Assembly (NCBI GenBank): GCA_016215105.1
Contig: JACRLJ010000119.1
Coordinates: 1-44,113 of the forward strand
From: Candidatus Hydrogenedentota bacterium
GTDB taxonomy: Bacteria > Hydrogenedentota > Hydrogenedentia > Hydrogenedentales > SLHB01
Direction: 5' to 3'
Length of the DNA stretch: 44,113 bases
Of this stretch, positions 8,887 to 16,306 are shown piece by piece. Below the pieces are notes generated by a model, which saw only the letters and a program-made list of their open reading frames with translations, was not told where the DNA came from and did no database searches. Position 1 is the stretch's first letter, and every line of letters starts with the position of its first letter. The position numbers were made by a program, and so were the translations under genes.

Positions 8887-9792
8887 ATGGATATCCAAAT
8901 CTTGAACACCGTTTGCTCGATTTTCGCGTTCGTATTGGGCGCGATGGTCGGCAGTTTCCTCAACGTGTGTGTTTACCGCTTGCCACGCCAGCTTTCCGTA
9001 GTCAAGCCGCGCTCGAAATGCCCCAAGTGCGACAGTGGCATCGCTTGGTACGACAACATTCCCGTGGTGAGTTGGCTCGTCCTTGGCGCCAAGTGCCGCA
9101 ATTGCGGCCAACCCATTAGTTGGCAATATCCACTGGTTGAAGCGATCACGGGAAGCCTGTTCTTCTTCGTGTTCTGGCGCTACGGTTTTGTGCTCGCGAC
9201 CCCAATCTACATGGTGCTTTCAACGGGCTTGGTGCTTGTCACTTTTGTGGATCTCACCGACTGGACTATCCCTAACGAAGTCACGTTTCCCGGTATCCCG
9301 CTGGGAGTCGCCTGTTCTGTCTTAGCCATGTATTATCCAGAAAGCCGGCTGGTCGTTGCAGGACCGTTTCAAGAGCAGGCCTGGAACTCGCTTCTGGGCG
9401 TGCTGGTGGGTGGAGGTTCACTCTATCTGCTCGACAAGATCAGCCTGCTCCTCCTCGGCAAACGCGGCATGGGTTTCGGAGATGTGAAGCTGCTGGCCAT
9501 GCTTGGCGCCTTTTTCGGCCTATACCACGTGTTCGTAATAATTCTTCTGGCGTCACTGATGGGCAGCGTGATCGGCGTTCTCGCAATCATGGTGCAGAAA
9601 GCGAAGCCGGCCCATGGTTCGGAACCCAAATCCGCCACTGAAGAAGCAGCGGACACAACGCCGGCTTTGACAGGGCACTACCTTCCCTTTGGTCCGTATC
9701 TCGCTATCGCCGGAATCATCGTCATGTTTTTCGGGGCCGATATTATCCATTTGTACACGTCGTTTACCTCACCGCCCGAGTCGCCATTCTAG
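8887..9792 (+). CDS. pilD: Prepilin peptidase (A24 family), leader peptidase/N-methyltransferase
   Basis: Inner-membrane aspartic protease that cuts type IV prepilin or type II secretion pseudopilin leaders and methylates the new amino end. The 301-residue protein has about eight membrane segments. The N-terminal cytoplasmic loop carries two CxxC pairs (CPKC and CRNC) that bind zinc in the methylating enzymes. The two catalytic aspartates are in VDLTDWTIPNE and in the GxGDxK motif GFGDVK. A charged insert (about 238-260, rich in Ala/Glu/Lys) precedes the last two membrane segments and is longer than usual. The ATG at 8887 has GGAG about 7 bases before it. No pilin or secretion gene is nearby; aroC follows after 39 bases. 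Confidence 0.92.
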   Translation: MDIQILNTVCSIFAFVLGAMVGSFLNVCVYRLPRQLSVVKPRSKCPKCDSGIAWYDNIPVVSWLVLGAKCRNCGQPISWQYPLVEAITGSLFFFVFWRYGFVLATPIYMVLSTGLVLVTFVDLTDWTIPNEVTFPGIPLGVACSVLAMYYPESRLVVAGPFQEQAWNSLLGVLVGGGSLYLLDKISLLLLGKRGMGFGDVKLLAMLGAFFGLYHVFVIILLASLMGSVIGVLAIMVQKAKPAHGSEPKSATEEAADTTPALTGHYLPFGPYLAIAGIIVMFFGADIIHLYTSFTSPPESPF

Positions 9793-9831
9793 CTCGAGTA
9801 GCCGTGTGTTAGCAGACTAAGGAGTTGTTCG

Positions 9832-11007
9832 TTGTTGCGTTACCTTTCAGCCGGTGAATCCCACGGACGCGGAATCTTCTGTTTTCTCGACGGTTTTCCC
9901 GCTGGTCTCAAGGTCAAGCCACAGGACATCAATTTCTGGCTGGCCGAGCGCCAAAAAGGATACGGACGAGGTGGCCGCCAGCGCATCGAAAAGGATGAGG
10001 TAGACGTACTCACCGGAATACGCGCCGGCGCCACCGTGGGTAGTCCCATCTTACTCGCCGTGTGGAACCGGGATTTTGCCAACTGGGTCGACGCCATGGA
10101 CCCGTGGAAGAAATCCACGGGCAAACGGGCCGTCAAAGTGGTTCAGCCGCGTCCCGGCCATGCCGACCTTGTCGGGGCGATGAAATACGACCAGGACGAC
10201 TGCCGCAATGTACTCGAACGCGCCAGCGCCCGCGAGACCGCCGCTCGAGTCGCTGCGGGCGCACTTTGCCGCAAGCTCTTGGCGGAATTTGGTGTGGACC
10301 TTGCCGGCCATGTGATCCAGATCGGAGACGTAATGGCCGACGTGGATGCGGTGCCGTCAGAGCGCATCCGCCCAATTTCGATGAAATCGGAAGTCCGGTG
10401 CTGCGACAAGGCGGCCAGCGCTGCGATGATCGAAGCTATCCGGAAGAGCAAACAAGACAAAGATTCGCTGGGCGGTGTCGTTGAAGTTCGGGCGTGGGGT
10501 TTGCCCCAAGGACTCGGAACCCATATCCAATGGGATCTGAAACTCGACGCCAAGATCGCTCAGGCAATGATGAGTATACAGGCCGTCAAGGGAGTCGAAA
10601 TCGGATTGGCCTTCCGAGGCGTTGGACGTCCCGGGAGCAAATTCCATGACGAGATTGTCTACTCGCCTGACGCTCGCAAAGGCTCTCACTACCGGCGCAT
10701 CACCAACAATTTGGGCGGGTTCGAGGGCAGCATGACCACTGGTGAAGAGGTCGTCGTACGCCTCGCGAAAAAGCCTATCTCTACCTTGATGAAGCCGCTC
10801 CGGAGCGTCAATATCGCCACCAAGAAACCGGCCCTTGCGGTGCTCGAACGCAGCGACACCTGCGCTGTGCCCGCACTGGCGGTCATCGCGGAAGCGTCGC
10901 TCGCCATTTGCCTCGCGGAAGCGTTTATCACCAAGTTCGGCGGAGACACAGTCGCCGAAATGAAGCGGAACTACGCCGCGTACCTCGATGCTATTGAGAA
11001 GCGATGA
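9832..11007 (+). CDS. aroC: Chorismate synthase
   Basis: Last step of the shikimate pathway: removes phosphate from EPSP to give chorismate, using reduced FMN. The 391-residue protein begins LRYLSAGESHG (family signature), followed by ERQKGYGRGGRQ, RPGHADLVGAMKY, ERASARETAARVAAGA and, near the end, RSDTCAVPA and AEA. Its product feeds the trp genes just upstream. The start is TTG (9832, or TTG at 9835) with AAGGAG 7-10 bases upstream. The stop overlaps the ATG of the next, broken gene by 4 bases (ATGA). Confidence 0.96.
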   Translation: MLRYLSAGESHGRGIFCFLDGFPAGLKVKPQDINFWLAERQKGYGRGGRQRIEKDEVDVLTGIRAGATVGSPILLAVWNRDFANWVDAMDPWKKSTGKRAVKVVQPRPGHADLVGAMKYDQDDCRNVLERASARETAARVAAGALCRKLLAEFGVDLAGHVIQIGDVMADVDAVPSERIRPISMKSEVRCCDKAASAAMIEAIRKSKQDKDSLGGVVEVRAWGLPQGLGTHIQWDLKLDAKIAQAMMSIQAVKGVEIGLAFRGVGRPGSKFHDEIVYSPDARKGSHYRRITNNLGGFEGSMTTGEEVVVRLAKKPISTLMKPLRSVNIATKKPALAVLERSDTCAVPALAVIAEASLAICLAEAFITKFGGDTVAEMKRNYAAYLDAIEKR

Positions 11008-11947
11008 TCCACCCCATTGAGGGAACCGATATCTACCGGTTATCCCTGCCAACACCCTTTGAAGTCGGGAACGTCAACGTGTTCCTGATCAGGAGCGATC
11101 CCCTCATCCTTATCGATACCGGTCCCAGGACCGACGCTGCGTATGACAGTCTTGCCGCCGGTCTCAAGACGATTGGCGTTTCTATACGCGACATTGCCAC
11201 ATCGGCCTCCTGGGCCGCCTTATGGAAGAATCCGGCGCCGAATCCTGGGCGCATCCTCACGCCGCCGAGCGAACCGCTTCTTACGATGAAGCGTCCGCTG
11301 AAACCGGGGCCTTCTATCTTTCCATCATGCGTGAGTTTGGTGTGCCGGACGACGCTATTGCAGCCGCGTCCTCAGACCACGCCAGTTTCACGCCCTACGG
11401 CGCCCAAGCCACGGTAAGCCATGTCCTCGATGACGGCGCCAAGGTAGCCCGTTACACGGCCTATCACGCGCCGGGGCATTCCTCCTCTGACACGGTGCTG
11501 TTCGACACCGAGCGGCGCGAAGGCTTCGTCGGGGATCACGTGCTTGCCACGACCAACCCCAATCCGCTTATCCGCAGGCCGCCTCCCGGACAACCTCGTC
11601 CAAAGAGTCTGCTCGAGTTTATGGCATCCTTGCGGCGCACGCGGTCTCTCGATATTGATTGGTGCTGTCCCGGTCACGGTGAACCGTTCCGCAACCATCG
11701 CGAAGTGATCGACCGTCTCCTTATGAAACTCGACGAGCGAAGCGAACGCGTCTTGAATTGCCTGCAAGATACGCCACTAACACCCTATCAACTCAGCCGA
11801 TGTCTCTACCCTAATCTGGAAACCAAGTACGTCTACTTAGGCATTTCAGTGGCGATTGGGCATCTTGAAGTACTGGAGTCCGATGGGCGCGTCATCGCCG
11901 AGCCGGACAACGGTGTTGCTCGCTATAGGAAAACCGAAGGCGCATAG
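11004..11947 (+). pseudogene. Metallo-beta-lactamase-fold hydrolase, broken: metal motif lost and frame shifted
   Basis: Two reading frames together make one MBL-fold protein. Frame 1 (from ATG 11004) gives strands ending in VFLIRSDPLILIDTGP and LKTIGVSIRDI. The protein then resumes in another frame at 11198 with HIGLLGRLMEESGAES and continues to 11947 through YHAPGHSSSDTVLFD, FVGDHV, CPGHGEPF and a C-terminal helical DNA-binding-like domain, as in the lactamase/thioesterase LACTB2 type. Between RDI and HIGLL the family has about 11 more residues including THxHxD, the core metal site. These are absent, so the loss (about 30 bases, not a multiple of three) both breaks the frame and removes the active site. 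The rest is well conserved, so the lesion is recent or an assembly fault. Starts within the aroC stop. Confidence 0.8.
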
Positions 11948-11962
11948 CCACAGGGCACTCAA

Positions 11963-13030
11963 ATGACGAACTCCGTACTCCCGGCGCTTCAATTCGAAGA
12001 AGCCTACTTTGAACGGATTTGGGGAGGCCAAAAGCTACATACGCGCTATGGCAAACCTATTCCCTCCGATCGTGCAATCGGAGAAGCCTGGCTGATATCC
12101 GACCACCCGCTCCATGGGAGCCGGGTAGCTTCAGGGCCGCTCCAAGGCCAAACCTTGCGCCAGCTCTTGGCGCGGAACGCTGCAGCCGTATTGGGCTCGC
12201 GCGCCACACTGACGAAACACGGGCGATTTCCCTTGTTGCTGAAACTGCTCGACGCCGCGGACTATTTGTCCGTCCAAGTTCATCCCGATGATGCGTGCGC
12301 CGCCGCGCTCAACGAGCCTGATGTGGGCAAGACAGAAATGTGGCATGTCTTGGAGGCTGACTCCGGCAGCGAACTCATTTGTGGTCTCGTGGCCGGGGCC
12401 ACTCCCGACACGTTTAGGAACAATGCCGCTGCTGACCTCGAGCCGCTGCTGTGCCGTTTTCAAGTTCAGGCTGGAGATTCGGTGTTCGTTCCGGCTGGTA
12501 CGGTCCATGCAATCGGCAAGGGCATCGTGTTAGCGGAAATTCAACAGAATAGCGACTTGACCTACCGCTTGTACGACTGGGGCCGGCTCCAATTGGACGG
12601 GAAACCCCGTGACCTCCACATCGAGAAATCCATCGCCGCGACGCATTTTGGCTCGCACCATAGCGGAGTCTCCTTCCCACTCTCTCACTATCAGGGTAGC
12701 GCGCGACGTACCGTTCTCGCCGCCTGCAGCTATTTTGCGGCGGAGCGCATCGAATCGACTGGGACTTGCCAATTGTCGACGAAGCGGGAGTCATTTCACA
12801 TCGCTCTGGCGACCGAAGACCAACTCCACGTCTCGTCTGCCGAAGGTTCCAACGTCGTGGCGCGTGGACAGGCCATACTCATTCCTGGAAGTCTGGAAGA
12901 TTACGAAGTCACCTGCGCGGGCCCTTTCCTGCTATATTACGTGCCTGATATCGTCCGAGATGTGGTGACCCCGCTCCAGGACGCCGGTCACCCTGAGAGA
13001 GCAATCGAGGCACTCCTGGCGCAGGAATAG
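11963..13030 (+). CDS. manA: Mannose-6-phosphate isomerase, class I
   Basis: Interconverts mannose 6-phosphate and fructose 6-phosphate, supplying mannose for cell-surface sugars. A zinc-dependent cupin of 355 residues. Visible: ERIWGGQKL near the start, the ligand-bearing QVHPDD, KTEMWHVL with the Glu ligand, FVPAGTVHAIG with the His ligand, and IQQNSDLTYRLYDWGR. Length is as expected for the shorter bacterial class I enzymes. The ATG at 11963 follows the broken metallo-hydrolase by 15 bases; no strong ribosome site is visible (CAGGG about 7 bases before). Intact. Confidence 0.93.
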   Translation: MTNSVLPALQFEEAYFERIWGGQKLHTRYGKPIPSDRAIGEAWLISDHPLHGSRVASGPLQGQTLRQLLARNAAAVLGSRATLTKHGRFPLLLKLLDAADYLSVQVHPDDACAAALNEPDVGKTEMWHVLEADSGSELICGLVAGATPDTFRNNAAADLEPLLCRFQVQAGDSVFVPAGTVHAIGKGIVLAEIQQNSDLTYRLYDWGRLQLDGKPRDLHIEKSIAATHFGSHHSGVSFPLSHYQGSARRTVLAACSYFAAERIESTGTCQLSTKRESFHIALATEDQLHVSSAEGSNVVARGQAILIPGSLEDYEVTCAGPFLLYYVPDIVRDVVTPLQDAGHPERAIEALLAQE

Positions 13031-13201
13031 CCGTGTCACTACGCGGATCGAGCTCCCCACCGCCCTCCACCTGCTATCCCCACTATCGCTACCCGCTCCA
13101 AAATGGCGCAGTTCGTGCCGATTTCTATCCTGATTACTACTTTACTGGCGACAGTAGAATCTGCGGCGGCATCGGGGCGCTGCAAAAAGGGATGATCAGC
13201 G

Positions 13202-13795
13202 ATGCAATTCGATGATGCTCAGCTGGTTTCCCGGTGCTTGGAAGGCGATACCAGTGCCTATGGCACGCTCGTAAAGCGCTATCAGGGCGCGGTGTACGGA
13301 ACCGCCTACTTCTATGCCGGACGTTACGGCGCGGCGGAAGACATCGCCCAAGATGCCTTTATGGCGGCGTACCAAAACCTTCGCTGGCTTCAGGACCCGA
13401 GCCGGTTTGGGCCGTGGCTCAAGTCAATCGCCTGCCGGACGGCGGCCAATTGGCTTCGCCGACACGGTAAACGCCTCAATAGTGAAACGCCGCTGCCGTT
13501 TCGGCGCACGATTTCGATTGAGGACGCCCGTGAAAGCCCGCGGGGAACGCTGGAACGTGGTGAGCGGTACGAGCGTGTTCAGATGGCGATTGACTCGCTG
13601 CCAGAGCGTTACCGGCTTCCCGTTGTCCTGCGCTACTTGCAGGAGTTGTCATACGACGAAATTGCTGATTTTACCGGTGAGAGCCGTGATGAAGTTCGCG
13701 GTGTACTCCACCGCGCGGGCCGCCAGTTACGTGAATTGCTGGCCGACATGGATGAATCGGAGGGAAGCGCCAAGTGGCATCCTGCACGCAAATAG
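13202..13795 (+). CDS. ECF-type RNA polymerase sigma factor
   Basis: Extracytoplasmic-function sigma factor, 197 residues. Region 2 covers about residues 8-80 (LVKRYQGAVYGTAYFYAG, then EDIAQDAFMAAYQNL with the core-binding acidic patch, then FGPWLKSIACRTAANWLRR). A linker follows, and region 4 covers about 120-180 (LPERYRLPVVLRYLQELSYDEIADFTGESRDEVRGVLHRA), the -35-binding helix-turn-helix. Both domains are complete. It starts at ATG 13202, with AAAGGGATG about a dozen bases upstream. Its last 22 bases overlap the gene for its probable anti-sigma factor, the usual arrangement for membrane-held ECF factors. The 171-base spacer upstream is the likely site of its promoter, but I cannot identify a clear box. 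Confidence 0.93.
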   Translation: MQFDDAQLVSRCLEGDTSAYGTLVKRYQGAVYGTAYFYAGRYGAAEDIAQDAFMAAYQNLRWLQDPSRFGPWLKSIACRTAANWLRRHGKRLNSETPLPFRRTISIEDARESPRGTLERGERYERVQMAIDSLPERYRLPVVLRYLQELSYDEIADFTGESRDEVRGVLHRAGRQLRELLADMDESEGSAKWHPARK

Positions 13796-15060
13796 AAGGC
13801 CTTCTCCAGGCATATATTGATGGCGAGTTAGGTCAATCTGACCGCATCATTCTTGATCGCCACGTCAATGAATGCCCGGTCTGCGCTGCGCTCTTTACAA
13901 GGCACCAACGCGCATCCGCCATCATGTTTGAAGTGTTCGCCGAGGATCGTCTATTTCGGGATTTGTCTCCCGCAGTTCTTGAGAATCTTCCGGAAATGCA
14001 AATGCCAAAGCAGGACATGGAAGGCATTAACTGGCGGGTAAAGCACCCTGCCAATTGGTCGTCTCCAATAACCCGTTTCGTGCCTGTTGGAGTACTTGCG
14101 GTATTGGTCGTCCTGTTCTTCATCATCCGGGAACACTGGCCCGCGCCGTTGCCCAGCGAGAGCGTTATCGGCATGATCACCCATGTCGGCGGCTCTCCAA
14201 CGAAGCTTTCCGGCGCCGCGGCAAGGTCGGAAGAGTGCGCCCTCGAAGGATTCGTCAACCGGGGTGATCGTTATATTACTGGCAAGGAGTCAACGCTCAT
14301 CCTCTCTATGCTTGGCCCGACGCAGCTCAAGCTCAGTGAGAACAGCCACCTTAAGGTGGAAACAGATCGGCGATTGTCGTTGGAAGAGGGTGAACTCTGG
14401 CTGGATATTGGAGGCGAGGCCAACCCGTTCAAAGTGCTAACGCCAAACGGTGAAGTCACTGTCTTTGGGACCTCGTTCGATGTGCGCGTAACCAAGAACG
14501 AAACCACCGTCACGGTAAAGCGCGGTAATGTCACCGCGGAAAATGCGCTGAATGTCCGTAGCCTCGTTGCGGGCGACCAAGTGGTGCTGCCCGCGACCGG
14601 AGAGGTGCCCCCTGTTCACGCCGTTGATGTCGTGGCGGTCACGAAATGGGCGGACTTACTCAGCCCTGAGGAGCGCGCAACAACGGCATTCGACTACTTT
14701 CTTAAGCGGTTTGGATCACAGACCGAGCTTACAGGGAGAGCTGTTTTTCTATTCAACACCCAACGCGACGACGGCGCGCCGATGGCCGTGAAATCCATTG
14801 AACTGTCCTGGAATCCCGACTCAAACTCGGCGCATCACTGCGGATACACCGTGTATGTGTTCGACGACGCAAGCCGCGTGCTCTTCCGGGAACGGATCGA
14901 CGCAAGCGTCTTCAACGATCACTCGCTGCGCTCCATCGAGATCCCAGTTCCGGGAAAGCCAATAAAGGGCGTGAAGCAGTTGTCCGTACGGTTGGTGCCT
15001 GATTACCGCTCGGGCGAGATTCAGACGTCGTTTGACAAAGTCACCGCGTCCGTTAGCTGA
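13774..15060 (+). CDS. Membrane anti-sigma factor with zinc-finger and FecR-type domains
   Basis: Likely inhibitor and sensor for the sigma factor encoded just before it. The 428-residue protein starts with a ZAS-type anti-sigma domain: Cys4 and His30, Cys34, Cys37 (HxxxCxxC) in the cytoplasm. One membrane helix follows at about 102-118. The periplasmic part contains a FecR-like region (about 130-280) with the typical LSLEEGELWLDI, PNGEVTVFGTSFDVR and TVKRGNVTAEN, then about 140 residues I do not recognise, beta-rich. Classical FecR systems sit beside a TonB-dependent receptor; none is here. Starts with GTG at 13774 inside the sigma gene (22-base overlap). Followed by 1.25 kb without a convincing gene. 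Confidence 0.85.
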   Translation: MASCTQIEGLLQAYIDGELGQSDRIILDRHVNECPVCAALFTRHQRASAIMFEVFAEDRLFRDLSPAVLENLPEMQMPKQDMEGINWRVKHPANWSSPITRFVPVGVLAVLVVLFFIIREHWPAPLPSESVIGMITHVGGSPTKLSGAAARSEECALEGFVNRGDRYITGKESTLILSMLGPTQLKLSENSHLKVETDRRLSLEEGELWLDIGGEANPFKVLTPNGEVTVFGTSFDVRVTKNETTVTVKRGNVTAENALNVRSLVAGDQVVLPATGEVPPVHAVDVVAVTKWADLLSPEERATTAFDYFLKRFGSQTELTGRAVFLFNTQRDDGAPMAVKSIELSWNPDSNSAHHCGYTVYVFDDASRVLFRERIDASVFNDHSLRSIEIPVPGKPIKGVKQLSVRLVPDYRSGEIQTSFDKVTASVS

Positions 15061-15371
15061 ACAGTTGAATCATTTCCCTCCGGAATAGACCGCAATGTGC
15101 ATTTCCGCGGATGTTCCGGGTGCAGTTCGGTCAAATGCCTGCGCGTATGCGGGCAGGTTCGAACCGGCTTCTCTGGATCCTCGGAGAGGGAGTGGACGGA
15201 AGTACCTATCAAGAATCTACCTCAAGTCACTCCTTCCCCAAGAGTAACTACAGCCAGATGCTTCCCGAGGCTCACTCTCCGAGGACCACTATTGGATAAC
15301 GCTTGAACTGAACACTATCGGGAGTTTCTGCAGTTCGAGGCGTAGTGTCCGCCATCGGCGCTCAAAAAGAA

Positions 15372-15402
15372 GGACACCAAGCGTCGGGGTCGCTTGGTGT
15401 CC
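15372..15402. repeat. Perfect 12-bp stem hairpin
   Basis: GGACACCAAGCG (15372-15383) and CGCTTGGTGTCC (15391-15402) pair perfectly around a 7-base loop TCGGGGT. No T-run follows, so it is not an intrinsic terminator. Its ACCAAGCG/CGCTTGGT arms recur in the next hairpin. Confidence 0.9.
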
Positions 15403-15412
15403 GCCATCAAAT

Positions 15413-15462
15413 GCTTGGTAATTCTCCGGCCTCTCTCGTGAGAGATTGGCCGGTTACCAAGC
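15413..15462. repeat. 50-base interrupted hairpin sharing arms with its neighbour
   Basis: Three nested stems: GCTTGGTAA/TTACCAAGC (15413-15421 with 15454-15462), CCGGCC/GGCCGG (15426-15431 with 15448-15453) and CTCTC/GAGAG (15433-15437 with 15440-15444), closed by a GT turn and separated by small bulges. In all, 20 pairs. The outer arms repeat the CTTGGT/ACCAAG arms of the hairpin at 15372-15402, so the four arms can also pair across the two hairpins. Confidence 0.9.
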
Positions 15463-16172
15463 GTCTTGTCACGATTGTACCATCCGTTGCCCATCCTCGC
15501 AAGCGCACTATATTCAATTCTAGCACCTTTTTCGGATTAGATGAATCTGGACCCGCAATCGGCGGTCAGCGCGTTTCAACAACGCGAAATCATGGCGAGA
15601 GCTGAAATCGGCGGCAACACAATACAGTCTATTTGTTCCGGACGGCTGCCGGACTTGCTCGCATCCAGCAACGGTTGGTCCATGGCCATTACTTGAGCGC
15701 GGCCACTCCGCCTGCGCTACCGGGCGTCTTACGCACCGGCGGCGAACAAGCAGACTCGGAATCTGTCTCGAACTGTAAACCGCGCGTAGAGGTGCGATGG
15801 TTCGGCGCGTGCTGCTTGGCCTTCCATGCCATCCGGGCAAAGATGCCCATGCCACATTGCGCGCCTCTCGAGGTTATGTGTTCGTGCGATCACACCATTC
15901 GACAGGCGTGTATCACAAACACACGAACCCATCCGGCGAATTGAGGCCAAACGGAACTGCTTGACTTGCGCTATCCACCGTAAGATAATCCCCTACCCGA
16001 GCGCGACCACTGTCCACGTTTGGTCCTCGTAGCTCTGATCGGCCATAGCGTGACTGGAGTTACAATGGTCAACGGCTTCTTACCGGGCCTTCCGGTGACA
16101 GCAGGAAGAGCGCGGTAGCGCCACGAGAACTGTAGAGAAGTAGTATCCACACGGCACAAAACGCACATTCAT

Positions 16173-16184
16173 ATCTATATAGAT
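16173..16184. promoter_or_regulatory. 12-bp perfect palindrome upstream of the protease gene
   Basis: ATCTATATAGAT is its own reverse complement and stands out as AT-rich in a GC-rich region, 122 bases before the protease start. It could be an operator or part of a promoter. No factor can be named. Confidence 0.4.
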
Positions 16185-16306
16185 AGAACAATGTGTTTCA
16201 TCCGGACGGCGCGGGGGTACAACCGCTGGCATAGGGCGGTTCGCACTGGAAATAATTGAACAAGGCTTGGTCTGAAACGAAGCAGAAAACACTCGAGGTA
16301 ACTTGA

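Larger units (their letters stand above)
15061..16306. other. 1.25-kb non-coding region with structured elements
   Basis: No convincing gene on either strand. Two short frames read like protein but have no ribosome site or recognised family: 15541-15696 (51 codons) and 15797-15964 (55 codons); they may be relics. The region holds a pair of related hairpins (15372-15402 and 15413-15462), a 12-bp direct repeat GTGTCCGCCATC (15345-15356 and 15397-15408), a small hairpin CGCGTT-tcaac-AACGCG at 15570-15586, and a palindrome at 16173-16184. The last 100 bases should hold the promoter and leader of the protease gene at 16307. Confidence 0.6.

Noticed and set aside
13033-13215. 60-codon frame between manA and the sigma gene
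   Set aside because: No ribosome site, no recognisable sequence, and it overlaps the sigma gene start.
15541-15964. Two short frames (15541-15696 and 15797-15964) that read like protein
   Set aside because: 51 and 55 codons, no convincing ribosome site and no known family; kept only as a note in the spacer entry.
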